A DNA stretch of 64,000 nt from Pseudomonas sp. gcc21. Lineage in GTDB: Bacteria > Pseudomonadota > Gammaproteobacteria > Pseudomonadales > Pseudomonadaceae. Position 1 is the first letter of the stretch. Each line of letters begins with the position of its first letter. This document shows, in pieces, positions 63,525-64,000 of this stretch. The translations under genes and the position numbers were made by a program. Under the pieces are notes generated by a model, which worked only from the letters and a program-made list of their open reading frames with translations, was not told the origin of the DNA and ran no database searches. Location of the stretch: assembly GCF_012844345.1 (NCBI RefSeq), contig NZ_CP051625.1:1116001-1180000 (forward strand), in the 5' to 3' direction.

Positions 63525-64000
63525 TCAAATTTCCTGCCGCTGATGGAGCTTCCAGTCCCTATTTTCGTCTCGTTTGAGCGTGTATCGCACACGCAGGCTA
63601 GGGCAGCAGTTAGCGTCGTCTCTTCCGTGCTCGAAAGCCTCAAGGACGATGACATCACTGGTATTGGCCACAACGCTCTCGAATGAACGGCTATAGAATT
63701 CAAATTCTGCAGGCGGCGAAGAGTCCCGAGCGTCAACATAATAGCTATTGCCCGCGCCCACTTTGACAATGGCTAAATTTACTCCAACGGTTCCGGACCC
63801 GCCGGCACAACCTACATCGCCGCTCCAGATCACGGCAAACTCTGCATCTTCTCTGGCGTAATAATCCGTCCAAGGCTGTAAGGTCAGGAACGACCAAATA
63901 CCGTATTCGTCCTCCGTGCAAGCTACAGCGTTGGCATAGTTTTTGGTGACAGCGATGGCTGCAGCCTGAATTTCAGCCTCGCTAGGAGGCTTAGGGTCGC
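63525..64000 (-). CDS. Partial gene at window end, unknown protein (C-terminal 157 residues)
   Basis: The frame is open from position 63998 to the TGA at 63525 and has no start inside the window that can be trusted. The visible part reads EAEIQAAAIAVTKNYANAVACTEDEYG... FAVIWSGDVGCAGGSGTVGVNLAIVKVG... DVIVLEAFEHGRDDANCCPSLRVRYTLKRD. Four Cys in pairs (VACT, VGCA, NCCP) suggest an exported, disulfide-bonded protein, but no family was recognised. The 215-base gap to the GTPase start holds no gene. Confidence 0.5.
   Translation of the reverse strand, partial: DPKPPSEAEIQAAAIAVTKNYANAVACTEDEYGIWSFLTLQPWTDYYAREDAEFAVIWSGDVGCAGGSGTVGVNLAIVKVGAGNSYYVDARDSSPPAEFEFYSRSFESVVANTSDVIVLEAFEHGRDDANCCPSLRVRYTLKRDENRDWKLHQRQEI

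Noticed and set aside
63365..63769. 134-codon minus-strand frame near the window end
   Set aside because: It overlaps the partial gene at 63525-64000 in another frame and has low-quality composition without motifs.

Overview
The window looks like a chromosomal segment of a Pseudomonas-type gammaproteobacterium (Pseudomonas sensu lato, possibly Halopseudomonas). This rests on high GC, a P. putida-like short LOV photosensor with MerR/photolyase genes, a respiratory formate dehydrogenase with selenocysteine genes, and tightly packed ATGA-coupled operons. No rRNA, prophage, integrase or CRISPR array was seen.

1-9.5 kb: the 5' end of a catalase gene, a cytosine-deaminase-like enzyme, an AI-2E-family permease, two small DUF membrane genes, and a complete three-gene RND efflux operon. 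9.5-17.4 kb: a selenium-dependent formate dehydrogenase locus (selB, tRNA-Sec, fdoG with an in-frame UGA and a clear SECIS, fdoH, fdoI, fdhE). selA and selD are not in the window. 17.4-24.5 kb: housekeeping genes (membrane protein, DUF1810, HPF/RaiA-like, exonuclease III, Na+/H+ antiporter), a Xre/RES toxin-antitoxin pair with a visible operator, a zinc CDF exporter and a MerR regulator.

24.5-31.1 kb: a probable blue-light module: short LOV protein, PAS-PAS-MCP protein, EAL protein, and a DUF523/DUF1722-merR-phrB operon. Two promoter regions share paired TTGTACA boxes at identical spacing. 31.1-38.9 kb: an SRAP protein, then a six-gene RsbR-RsbS-RsbT / SpoIIE-phosphatase / histidine kinase / hybrid kinase operon (a stressosome-type module), then a substrate-binding/OmpA fusion. 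39.2-43.1 kb: a second selenium operon of a thioredoxin-like fusion protein, a UGSC-type selenoprotein read through UGA, and a second SelB. 43.4-44.9 kb: YigZ and a glutathione transferase.

44.9-64 kb is accessory and defence-like. Its core is a putative unnamed system: a WYL regulator, two paralogous double-AAA+ ATPases that both end in an IGFV motif, an acidic repeat protein, a PcfJ-like protein, a 130-residue protein and a divergent 238-residue protein. Three copies of the inverted repeat TGCGAC-N7-GTCGCA (one base differs in one copy) sit upstream of the WYL gene, of the first AAA+ gene and between the divergent genes, which suggests one WYL-controlled regulon. Beyond it lie a frameshifted IS3-family element, a caspase/CHAT-like protease candidate, a RelE-like/UvrD helicase fusion, a methyltransferase remnant cut by an intact IS3-family element, a coupled pair of GTPases and a partial unknown gene at the window edge.
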